Below, piece by piece: positions 6,932-13,289 of a DNA stretch of 19,192 bases. The position numbers and the translations under genes are program-made. Each line of letters opens with the position of its first letter. Within the stretch, counting starts at the first letter, position 1. Source of the stretch: JALYUA01 sp038203955 (GTDB taxonomy: Bacteria > Acidobacteriota > Thermoanaerobaculia > UBA5066 > Gp7-AA6); assembly GCA_038203955.1 (NCBI GenBank), contig JBBRDK010000071.1:1-19192 (forward strand), read 5' to 3'. The notes below the pieces were generated by a model that was given only the letters and a program-made list of their open reading frames with translations, searched no databases and was not told where the DNA came from.

Positions 6932-7822
6932 ATGGGCCGGATGAAAGAAGCGCTCTTCTCGCTGTGCCTTCTGGTTCAGGCGATTGACCCCCCCTCTTCC
7001 GCGAAGTCGACCTGGCAGGACGTCGACCGGGTACTGGCCCAGGCGGGAAAAGATCAGCCGGGCGGCGTGCATCGCTTCTCCTGGCCGCGGACGGACCTCG
7101 CCGTGCAGATCGACGGCGTTCCGATCGAACCGGAGCTCGCACTCGGGTCCTGGGGCGCGTTTCAGAGGATGGGCGGAGAGGCCGAAGTCATGGGGGACCT
7201 CGTGTTGACGGGAACCGAGATCGCCCCGGTGATGGCGGCTCTCGAAGAGGGAGGGTTCGAGATCCTCGCCATCCACAACCACCTCGTCAACGAAACGCCG
7301 CGCCTCCTCTACGTTCATTACGACGGACGGGGCGACGCGGAGAAACTCGCCCGCGCTCTCAAGGCGGCGCTCGGCCGGTCCGCCACGCCGCTCGCCCCTC
7401 CGCCCGGCAGCATCCCGCGCAAGCCGTCACCCGAACAGGAGAAGATTCTTTCCCTGGTGAGCGAAGCGGTCGGACGGAAGGGAACGATGGCCGGGCGCGT
7501 CCTTCAGCTCGGGATCCCGCGCGCCGAAACCATTCGCGACGCGGGGATGGACGTTCCTCCCGCGATGGGAATGGCGATCGCCGTCAATTTCCAGGCCGCG
7601 GGCAGCCGCGTCGCGACGACGGGCGACTTCGTGCTGCTGGCCGACGAGGTCAATCCCGTCATCCGCGAGCTCGCGAGTCATGGCATCGCGGCAACCGCGC
7701 TGCACTCCCACATGCTGCGCGAGACCCCGCGCCTCTTCTTCCTGCACTTCTGGGGCGTGGACACCCCGGAAAAGATCGGCGCGGGGATCCGCGCGGCGCT
7801 GGCGAAGGTCGCGACGAAGTAG
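6932..7822 (+). CDS. DUF1259 (LppY/LpqO-type) protein, two tandem domains
   Basis: 296 aa with a short hydrophobic N-terminus that may be a signal peptide (KEALFSLCLLVQA). The body is two related halves, about residues 28-145 and 160-292. Each has a G(D)-FVL-type strand, a helix, and a closing motif: AIHNHLVNETPRLLYVHY (H115, H117) in the first, ALHSHMLRETPRLFFLHF (H258, H260) in the second. This HxH...ETPRL...H signature is typical of DUF1259 proteins, whose biochemical function is unknown. A second ATG at 6941 is equally plausible; TAATAT at 6927-6932 could be a -10 box giving an almost leaderless transcript from there. The gene converges with the zinc-finger gene, 11 bp away. Confidence 0.82.
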   Translation: MGRMKEALFSLCLLVQAIDPPSSAKSTWQDVDRVLAQAGKDQPGGVHRFSWPRTDLAVQIDGVPIEPELALGSWGAFQRMGGEAEVMGDLVLTGTEIAPVMAALEEGGFEILAIHNHLVNETPRLLYVHYDGRGDAEKLARALKAALGRSATPLAPPPGSIPRKPSPEQEKILSLVSEAVGRKGTMAGRVLQLGIPRAETIRDAGMDVPPAMGMAIAVNFQAAGSRVATTGDFVLLADEVNPVIRELASHGIAATALHSHMLRETPRLFFLHFWGVDTPEKIGAGIRAALAKVATK

Positions 7823-7833
7823 GGCGCGCTCGA

Positions 7834-8094
7834 TCAGCGAAAGCGGGCGCCGAAAGAGAGCGTGGCGCGGGAAACGAGCGGGCGCTGAAAGAAGCGCGGT
7901 GCCTTTCGGACGGCCGCCTTCAACCGCTCGCAGTGGGAGATGCGCAACCGCGCCCGCTCCGCCTCCGCCTCGTCGGAGTCCGAGCACCGGGTCAACGCCT
8001 GTCGGGCCGTCGCCGCGTGCGCGTCGTAGTGATCCCGCAGATCGGGCTCGAAGTGGCCGCAGACGCGGCAGCGGCGAGGGGCGGTGTCTGCCAT
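7834..8094 (-). CDS. Small zinc-finger-like protein, function unknown
   Basis: 86 aa from the ATG at 8094; a GTG at 8109 is an alternative. Near the N-terminus is a C-x2-C-x10-H-x3-H pattern (CRVCGHFEPDLRDHYDAH), a C2H2-like metal site. The middle is a charged helix (SDEAEAERARLRI) and the C-terminus is basic and aromatic. I do not recognise a named family. It lies 55 bp downstream of the SUMF1-like gene on the same strand and may be cotranscribed with it. Its 3' end converges with the DUF1259 gene. Confidence 0.6.
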   Translation of the reverse strand: MADTAPRRCRVCGHFEPDLRDHYDAHAATARQALTRCSDSDEAEAERARLRISHCERLKAAVRKAPRFFQRPLVSRATLSFGARFR

Positions 8095-8149
8095 TTTTTC
8101 CCGGCCCACGCATGAACGGTGCCGGCCCAGGGAAGCGCGCGGCGCGAGA

Positions 8150-8809
8150 TCAGAGGGACTCCGTCCGAAGGACCCGGAATCCGAAATCGGAATAGCGAAA
8201 CTCGGGGGGCAGGCTGCTGCGGGCGGAGGGAGCCGACCAGCGGACGCGGTGCCGCCAGGAGCCTCCCCGGCTCGCCCGGCGCGGGGGCGCGGACGATCCG
8301 GGCGGCGTGGAGGCCTCCCTGTCGCGCCATTCGAGGCACCATTCGTGAACGACCGTTCCGGGGTCCATGACCCCGTAAGGATTCGGGGATCCCTGCCCGG
8401 TGCGCCACGGACCGCGGAGAGGTCCCTCGGGGATTTCCCCGGCGGGCACGGCCGGTCCCCAGGGAGTGGGCGGGAAATCGGCGCCGCCGGACATGGCCCG
8501 CTCCCACTCCGCCTCGGACGGAAGCCGCCAGGGCCGCGCGTCCTGCGACGTGAGCCACTCGCAGAAGGCGGCCGCCTCGTCCCACGTGATCCCGACTACG
8601 GGCTGGTCGCCCCGGGAGAAGTCGGAATCGTTCCACCAGGGCGGCGGTCGAACGCGCCCGGATTCCACGCAGGGCGCGTACTCCGCGTTGGTCACGGGCG
8701 TGCGCCCGATGGAAAACGTCGGCAGGTCGATTCGCCCGTGTCCACCGGGGTGCCCGACCGCCAGGCTCCCCGCCGGAATGACCACCGTCGCGGGGAATGG
8801 AGGCGGCAT
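8150..8809 (-). CDS. SUMF1/FGE-sulfatase-fold protein, apparently without catalytic cysteines
   Basis: 219 aa, shorter than most formylglycine-generating enzymes. Family landmarks run in order: PAGS near residue 12, GRTPVTNAEY (about 36-45), GITWDEAAAFCEWL (about 73-86), WRLPSEAEWERA (about 94-105), NPYGVMDPGTVVHEW (about 143-157), and the terminal block SRGGSW ... SDFGFRVL (about 180-215). True FGEs carry two active-site cysteines in the terminal block; here that block has none. It is therefore more likely an SUMF1-like protein of the EgtB/PvdO type or a non-catalytic binding fold than a sulfatase activator, and no sulfatase gene is in the window. Palindromes lie 22-57 bp upstream. Confidence 0.83.
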   Translation of the reverse strand: MPPPFPATVVIPAGSLAVGHPGGHGRIDLPTFSIGRTPVTNAEYAPCVESGRVRPPPWWNDSDFSRGDQPVVGITWDEAAAFCEWLTSQDARPWRLPSEAEWERAMSGGADFPPTPWGPAVPAGEIPEGPLRGPWRTGQGSPNPYGVMDPGTVVHEWCLEWRDREASTPPGSSAPPRRASRGGSWRHRVRWSAPSARSSLPPEFRYSDFGFRVLRTESL

Positions 8810-8830
8810 CGGCTCTCTGTCAAACCCTCG

Positions 8831-8844
8831 TCTAGAATTCTAGA
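8831..8844. promoter_or_regulatory. Perfect 14-bp palindrome, possible operator
   Basis: TCTAGAATTCTAGA is fully self-complementary and AT-rich, 22 bp upstream of the SUMF1-like start codon. It may be a dimeric regulator site; this is inference from position and symmetry only. Confidence 0.4.
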
Positions 8845-8851
8845 TCGCGCG

Positions 8852-8866
8852 CGTTCGAAGCGAACG
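8852..8866. promoter_or_regulatory. Inverted repeat CGTTCG-AAG-CGAACG
   Basis: Perfect 6-bp arms around a 3-nt centre, 7 bp from the 14-bp palindrome. The pair lies in the promoter region shared by the SUMF1-like gene (-) and the array and lipoprotein side (+). Confidence 0.35.
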
Positions 8867-8891
8867 ACCGTTTCCCAGTCTTCTCCCCGGC

Positions 8892-8954
8892 CGACAACTC
8901 ACGACTGACTACCGACTACTGACTACTGACTACTGACAACCGACAACTGATGAC
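8892..8954. repeat. 7-bp tandem array (TGACTAC type)
   Basis: Nine consecutive heptamers in register: CGACAAC, TCACGAC, TGACTAC, CGACTAC, TGACTAC, TGACTAC, TGACAAC, CGACAAC, TGATGAC. The opposite strand reads as GTAGTCA/TCAGTAG units, so the TCAG core is shared with the 3237-3313 array although the rest differs. The last unit contains an ATG that opens the following lipoprotein frame. Confidence 0.9.
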
Positions 8955-9606
8955 TCACGGGAAGGCGGTTCGCTTGAAAATCCGAAAGAGGGCCCTCCCC
9001 GCGGTGCTCGCTCTGTTCTGGGTCGGCTGCAAGACGAGCGGAGGCCTCGATCCGATCGAGCTGGACTTCTCGAAGAAGGCGTCGCCGACGCCGGCCGCCA
9101 CCGCCACTCCTCCCCCGGCGCCCGGCGAGGCGTCGGCCGCTCCTCGAACGGCCTCAGCGACGCCGGACCCGACGCCCGTGGCCACGCGTCCCGCCCCGCC
9201 GTACCCCGCTGCCGTGACGCCGGTCCCCCCGTCCCGGGAGCCGATCGCGACGCAGGCCCGAAGCGGGCTCGCGGGCGACGGTCCCGAGCTGGTGACGCGG
9301 AAGCGGATCGATGCGTACAATCGCCGCGATCTCGAGTTTCTGATGGGCCTCTACGCCGCCGACGCCCGGATCTACGATCCGCCGGACCGCCTGCGCGATT
9401 CGGGGGCCGCCCAGATCCGGCAGACGTACACTCGGCGCTTCTCCGCGGCGCCCGACTCCAGGCTCGAGGCCGGGGACCTCGTCGTTCAAGGCGCCTACGT
9501 CGTTTCGCGCGAAACCGAAAAGCCTGGCGCCCTGGAAGGCTCCACCGCGCTCGTCATCTCCGAAGTGCGGGACGGAAAGATCGTCCGGGTCTGGATCCTG
9601 CGCTAG
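8950..9606 (+). CDS. Probable lipoprotein with Pro-rich linker and NTF2/SnoaL-like domain
   Basis: 218 aa from ATG 8950. A basic, then hydrophobic N-terminus ends in a weak lipobox (WVGC, C27). Residues about 44-105 are a Pro/Ala/Thr-rich linker. Residues about 112-218 look like an NTF2/SnoaL fold: helix TRKRIDAYNRRDLEFLMGLY, then DARIYDP and closing strands TALVISEVRDGKIVRVWIL. Such domains are small ligand-binding or catalytic cones, and no function can be assigned. The ATG lies in the heptamer array. An in-frame TTG at 8974, preceded by GGGAAGG, is an alternative start that keeps the whole signal sequence. The next lipoprotein follows 53 nt later. Confidence 0.75.
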   Translation: MTHGKAVRLKIRKRALPAVLALFWVGCKTSGGLDPIELDFSKKASPTPAATATPPPAPGEASAAPRTASATPDPTPVATRPAPPYPAAVTPVPPSREPIATQARSGLAGDGPELVTRKRIDAYNRRDLEFLMGLYAADARIYDPPDRLRDSGAAQIRQTYTRRFSAAPDSRLEAGDLVVQGAYVVSRETEKPGALEGSTALVISEVRDGKIVRVWILR

Positions 9607-9659
9607 GAAGGTCGAGAACGGCCCGAGTGTTGCACCACGGACCCGCAGAAGGGGGTTCG

Positions 9660-9893
9660 ATGAAAACACGTCTGGCAATTCTTCTGATCTGTCTCACTGC
9701 CGCGGTGACCGCCTGCAGCGGAACGTCGAGTCCGGCCAACCCCTCCCCCGGTCCTCCCACTCCGGCCACGGGATCGAAGGGCCCCGCCGCGAATCCGGCC
9801 CCCGGACCACCGGCGCCGAAGGGTTCATCCTCCGGAACGAGCCCGGCGGAAGCGCCCGGGCCCCCTCAACCGACCGCGACGCCGTCCCACTGA
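9660..9893 (+). CDS. Small Pro-rich lipoprotein, function unknown
   Basis: 77 aa from the ATG at 9660, which follows GAAGGGGG. A clear signal peptide (KTRLAILLICLTAAVTAC) ends in a lipobox with C19. Everything after it is a Pro/Gly/Ser/Ala-rich, probably disordered tail with repeated PGPP/PAP motifs and no folded domain. It may be a surface tether, or a fast-evolving lipoprotein of no recognisable family. It follows the NTF2-type lipoprotein on the same strand and may share its transcript. The frame is open upstream to 9627, but those residues carry no signal features. Confidence 0.6.
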   Translation: MKTRLAILLICLTAAVTACSGTSSPANPSPGPPTPATGSKGPAANPAPGPPAPKGSSSGTSPAEAPGPPQPTATPSH

Positions 9894-9963
9894 CCGGACC
9901 CCCGAGCTCGAGAGGGGTTCAAAGGCCGACAGATTCAAGGTCGATAGAGCGGGATTGAATTTC

Positions 9964-9991
9964 TCCGGAGGGATCTGCCCGTCCCTCCGGA
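9964..9991 (+). terminator. Perfect 10-bp hairpin between lipoprotein and beta-lactamase genes
   Basis: TCCGGAGGGA (9964-9973) pairs fully with TCCCTCCGGA (9982-9991) around an 8-nt loop. It sits 70 nt after the lipoprotein stop and 62 nt before the beta-lactamase start, so it could end the first transcript or regulate the second. No T tract follows. Confidence 0.5.
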
Positions 9992-10053
9992 CACTCTTCC
10001 ATCCGATCCTTGGCTTCTCAGTTTCGCTTCGTGTTGGCCGATAATTCGCGACG

Positions 10054-10917
10054 ATGCTCCCCTTCGTCCTGGCGCTGGGAGTCCTGGCGGCGTGCGGCCC
10101 TCCGGCGCTTCGCGAACAGATGGCCAGCCTGGCGGCGCCCGTCGGAGGCCGCGTGGGGGCCGCCGCTCTCCGGCTCGAGACGGGAGAGATCGCGTCCTGG
10201 AATGGCACGTCCCGGTTTCCCATGCAGAGCGTCTACAAGCTCCCGATCGGAATGGCGGTCCTGTCCGAGGTGGACTCGGGGCGGCTCGATCTCGAGCAGC
10301 GCGTCAAGATCGATAAACGCGACATGGTCCCTTCCGGCGCCCGCAGCCGGATTCGCGATGAACATCCGGGCGGGATAGAGCTCTCGCTTCGGAAGATTCT
10401 TCGAGCGTCCGTTTCCGACAGCGACGGAACGGCCTGCGACGTCCTGCTGCGTCTCGTGCCCCCGGACCGCGTCACGGCCTACCTTCGCGGCCTCGGCGAG
10501 CGGGACATCGTCGTCGCCACGTCGGAGAAGGCCATGTCCACCGGGCCGCGGGTCCAGTATCGGAACTGGGCGACGCCGGAGGCAGCCGTGCGCCTGCTGC
10601 GGATCCTCCACGAGGGCCGCGGCGTTTCGCCGGCCGGCCGCCGGCTGCTGCTCGACTGGATGACGGAGACGGACACGGGTCCCCGCAGAATCAAGGGACT
10701 CCTGCCGTCTGGCACCGCCGTCGCGCACAAGACCGGCACCTCAGGGACGGCGGACGGGCTGACGCGCGCGACCAACGACATCGGCATCATCACACTCTCC
10801 GATGGCGGGCACCTGGCGGTCGCCGTCTTCGTGTCGGACTCGACGGCAACCGAAGACGCGCGCGAAGGCGCGATTGCGAAGATCGCCCGCGCCGCGTTCG
10901 ACTGCCAGGGGCCGTAG
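10054..10917 (+). CDS. Class A beta-lactamase, PER/VEB/CfxA-like, predicted lipoprotein
   Basis: 287 aa. A short hydrophobic leader ends in a lipobox (LAAC, C14), so it is probably membrane-anchored on the periplasmic side. Serine beta-lactamase motifs: S59-V-Y-K62 (SxxK), S123-D-G125 at the SDN position, omega-loop E158 (TSEKAM), and K226-T-G (KTGTSG). The omega-loop continuation VQYRNWATPEAA and the ACDVLLRL helix resemble the PER/VEB/CfxA branch (subclass A2) rather than TEM/SHV. Oddities: SDG for SDN, and Ser where PER has His170. Family activity is hydrolysis of penicillins and cephalosporins; the substitutions leave spectrum uncertain. No LysR-type regulator is adjacent. Confidence 0.92.
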   Translation: MLPFVLALGVLAACGPPALREQMASLAAPVGGRVGAAALRLETGEIASWNGTSRFPMQSVYKLPIGMAVLSEVDSGRLDLEQRVKIDKRDMVPSGARSRIRDEHPGGIELSLRKILRASVSDSDGTACDVLLRLVPPDRVTAYLRGLGERDIVVATSEKAMSTGPRVQYRNWATPEAAVRLLRILHEGRGVSPAGRRLLLDWMTETDTGPRRIKGLLPSGTAVAHKTGTSGTADGLTRATNDIGIITLSDGGHLAVAVFVSDSTATEDAREGAIAKIARAAFDCQGP

Positions 10918-10920
10918 GGC

Positions 10921-10982
10921 GGGAATCGGGAGCCGAGCGACCAACGGGAGCGAGACGGCCGCGGTACTCCAAGGTCAACTAG
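10921..10982 (+). repeat. Dispersed 3'-end element, copy B
   Basis: Starts 3 nt after the beta-lactamase stop, in the same orientation. It matches copy C over nearly its whole length (GGGAATCGGGAGCCGAGCGA ... GGTCAACTAG), except that the second CCGCGG is CCAAGG here, which breaks the hairpin seen in the other copies. It runs directly into the GGGAATC array. Confidence 0.93.
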
Positions 10983-10986
10983 ATCG

Positions 10987-11049
10987 GGGAATCGGGAATC
11001 GGGAATCGGGAATCGGGAATCGGGAATCGGGAATCGGGAATCGGGAATC
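10987..11049. repeat. Nine perfect GGGAATC heptamers
   Basis: Nine identical 7-bp units in a row (63 bp), flanked by dispersed element copy B and lying 75 bp before the MFS start codon. The perfect identity suggests recent expansion, and copy number is likely to vary between strains. The unit also occurs singly at the start of copies B and C. Confidence 0.98.
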
Positions 11050-11124
11050 GACGAAGGAATACCACCTCCCCGGGCGTTCCGTTTCGGCTTTCCCCGCCTC
11101 CCGCCTCCCGCCCGAAGGTAGGCT

Positions 11125-12375
11125 GTGCCCGTTCTGAAAGCCGAACCCGAACATCCTCCCGCGCATGACGCGTCTCCGCCGGCGCGATGGCGCGCGCTCC
11201 CGCTGCTCGCGGCCGCGCTGCTCCTCGGGATGTCGGTCTGGTTCGCGGCCTCGGCGTCGGTCCCCGCCATCCAGAAGGAGTGGGGGCTTTCCCCGGCGGC
11301 GGCCGCGTGGCTGACGCTGGCGGTCCAGCTCGGGTTCGTCGCGGGAACGCTCGCGAGCGCCCTTGGAAACCTCCCGGACGTCCTGTCGGCGCGGCATCTC
11401 TTCGCGGGCTCCGCCGTGCTCGCGGCCGCCGCCAACGCGGCTTTCGCCCTCTGGGCCCGGGGGCCCGTCGCGGGGATCGCCCTCCGGTTCCTGACCGGCT
11501 TCTTTCTTGCGGGCGTCTACCCTCCCGGGATGAAGATCCTCGCCACCTGGTTCCGCAGGGGACGCGGGATGGCGCTCGGAATTCTCGTCGGTGCGCTGAC
11601 GCTCGGAAAAGCCTCCCCCTATCTCGTCAACGCGGTCGGCAGCCGGGAGTGGCGGCCGAACGTGCTGTTCCTGTCCTTCTTCGCGCTCGCCGGTGGCGCG
11701 ATCGTCCTCTTCTTCGTGCAGGACGGACCCCACGCGCTGCCACGGGCTTCCTTCGACTTCGGCCAGATCCGCCGCGTCTTCCAGAACCGCGGCGTCCGCC
11801 TCGCGAACTTCGGATACTTCGGGCACATGTGGGAGCTCTACGCGATGTGGACCTGGGCTCCCGTGATGGTCCGCGCCAGCCTCGCCGCGCGCGGAAGCCC
11901 CCCGGCGCTCGCGGAGACGGCGGCGTTCCTGCTGATCGGAGCGGGCGCGTTCGGGTGCGTCGCCGCCGGGCTGCTGGCCGACCGCATCGGGCGAACCGTC
12001 GTGACCTCCTGGGCGATGGGGATCTCGGGAGCGTGCTGCCTCACGATCGGCCTGTTCTATTCGGGCAGCGAGGCGTTGCTCCTCGCCGTCGCCGCGATCT
12101 GGGGCGCGTCCGTCGTCGCCGATTCCGCGCAGTTCTCGGCGTGCGTGACCGAGCTCGGCGACCCGAAATACATGGGAACTGCACTGACGATCCAGACCTG
12201 CGTCGGCTTCCTCCTCACGATGGGATCGATCCAGCTCATCCCGGTTCTCGTCGGCCACGTGGGCTGGCGGTGGGCGTTCGCGGCCCTGGCCCCCGGGCCC
12301 GCGTTCGGCGTCTGGTCGATGCTGCGGCTTCGCTCGCTCCCCGAAGCCGTGCGCATCGCGCAGGGGCGGAGGTAG
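11125..12375 (+). CDS. MFS transporter, substrate unknown
   Basis: 416 aa from a GTG preceded by GAAGG. About twelve hydrophobic segments in two halves, separated by a charged central loop (about residues 205-225). MFS-type features include LPDVLSARHLF after helix 2, where A-type motifs occur, and LLADRIGRTVV in the second half, a good copy of the cytoplasmic GxLaDRxGRR-like motif. The overall look is of the CynX/NarK-like, 12-helix group. Nothing identifies the cargo. It lies 207 bp after the beta-lactamase, across copy B and the GGGAATC array, so cotranscription is doubtful. Copy C follows its stop by 16 nt. Confidence 0.9.
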   Translation: MPVLKAEPEHPPAHDASPPARWRALPLLAAALLLGMSVWFAASASVPAIQKEWGLSPAAAAWLTLAVQLGFVAGTLASALGNLPDVLSARHLFAGSAVLAAAANAAFALWARGPVAGIALRFLTGFFLAGVYPPGMKILATWFRRGRGMALGILVGALTLGKASPYLVNAVGSREWRPNVLFLSFFALAGGAIVLFFVQDGPHALPRASFDFGQIRRVFQNRGVRLANFGYFGHMWELYAMWTWAPVMVRASLAARGSPPALAETAAFLLIGAGAFGCVAAGLLADRIGRTVVTSWAMGISGACCLTIGLFYSGSEALLLAVAAIWGASVVADSAQFSACVTELGDPKYMGTALTIQTCVGFLLTMGSIQLIPVLVGHVGWRWAFAALAPGPAFGVWSMLRLRSLPEAVRIAQGRR

Positions 12376-12391
12376 ACGGGAGACCGGAGCC

Positions 12392-12453
12392 GGGAATCGG
12401 GAGCCGAGCGACCAACGGGAGCGAGACGGCCGCGGTACTCCGCGGTCAACTAG
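12392..12453 (+). repeat. Dispersed 3'-end element, copy C
   Basis: Lies between the convergent MFS and sigma-factor genes, in MFS orientation, 16 nt after the MFS stop. It keeps CCGCGG-TACT-CCGCGG intact. Its GGTCAAC end contains, on the other strand, the TGA stop of the sigma-factor gene (12446-12448). Confidence 0.93.
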
Positions 12454-13186
12454 TCAGACTTCTCGGGCGCGCCTTCGAGACAACAAACGGATTCTCCAGC
12501 TTTGCGCGCACGGCGCGCCTCGCCCGGCGGAGACGTGACTTGAACGTCGGCAGCGGGATCGCGAGGGACCGCGAAAGAACGGACGCGGCGTGGTCCGCGA
12601 CGTCGTGCAGGAGGACGGCGCTCGCCTGGTCGTCCGGAAGGCCACGGATGATCGATTCCGCGCGCGACGCGAACTGGCGAATCGACGCGGTCTCCTCGAT
12701 ACGGCACTCGGCCGCCGGCTCTCGAACGGGCATTGGGCCGGAGTGCCGGCCGCGTGCCCGCCGGCGGCGCAGGAGCGAAAAGCTCTCGTGCATCGCGATG
12801 CGGTAGATCCAGGGCAGAACCGGACGGCTGAGGTCGTAGGTCCCGATTCTGGTGAAGACCCGCCAGAACACTTCGGAGGCGACGTCCTCCGCGTCCTCGC
12901 GGCTGCCGACCAGACGAAAGGCCGTAGCAAACACGAGAGGGCGGTAACGGAGATAGAGGCATTCGAACGCCTCCTCGTCACCGGCCAGGATGCGCGCCGT
13001 AAGCTCGCCGTCCGGGACGCGTTCGGGGCAGGCCGCCACGGAAACGCGGCATGAAGCGACCGCCGTCACGCCGTCTGACCTGCGCGGAGGCGCGTCCGCG
13101 AGGAGAGCGCGTCCGAATTCCGTACCGGCTCCAGCCCGCCACCTATCGAGATGCTCACGACTCCTCCGCAAAATGGACTCCGCCAC
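12446..13186 (-). CDS. ECF-family RNA polymerase sigma factor
   Basis: Up to 246 aa. Sigma region 2 spans about residues 72-140 (FECLYLRYRPLVFATAFRL, then EDAEDVASEVFWRVF, then LPWIYRIAMHESFSLLRR); region 4 spans about 173-232 (GLPDDQASAVLLHDV, then the HTH ending IPLPTFKSRLRRARRAVRAKL). These give a standard two-domain ECF sigma. The start is unsure: the GTG at 13186 adds an atypical 60-residue leader, while GTGs at 13069 (V40) and 13039 (V50) give a normal-length protein; none has a clear ribosome site. No anti-sigma gene is adjacent. It is divergent from the debranching-enzyme gene, and its last residues and stop codon lie in or beside dispersed element copy C. Confidence 0.88.
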   Translation of the reverse strand: MAESILRRSREHLDRWRAGAGTEFGRALLADAPPRRSDGVTAVASCRVSVAACPERVPDGELTARILAGDEEAFECLYLRYRPLVFATAFRLVGSREDAEDVASEVFWRVFTRIGTYDLSRPVLPWIYRIAMHESFSLLRRRRARGRHSGPMPVREPAAECRIEETASIRQFASRAESIIRGLPDDQASAVLLHDVADHAASVLSRSLAIPLPTFKSRLRRARRAVRAKLENPFVVSKARPRSLTS

Positions 13187-13289
13187 CGCCGATTGGATTC
13201 CGGCGCGGGTTGGCGGTTTCGCAGCCGTTTTTGCAGAATGGCTTCACCCCGGACACCCGGACGCTCCACGAGCATCCAAAGCGCAGGAG

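Noticed and set aside
8815..8820. TTGACA on the minus strand just before the SUMF1-like start
   Set aside because: It is only a few bases from the start codon, leaving no room for a -10 box upstream of the gene.
10975..12258. 427-aa minus-strand frame over the MFS gene, beginning in the GGGAATC array
   Set aside because: Highly charged repetitive composition; its end is translated tandem repeat (SRFPIPD units).
12990..13289. N-terminal extension of the debranching enzyme from 12990 or 13173
   Set aside because: The residues do not resemble the family and overlap the divergent sigma-factor coding region.
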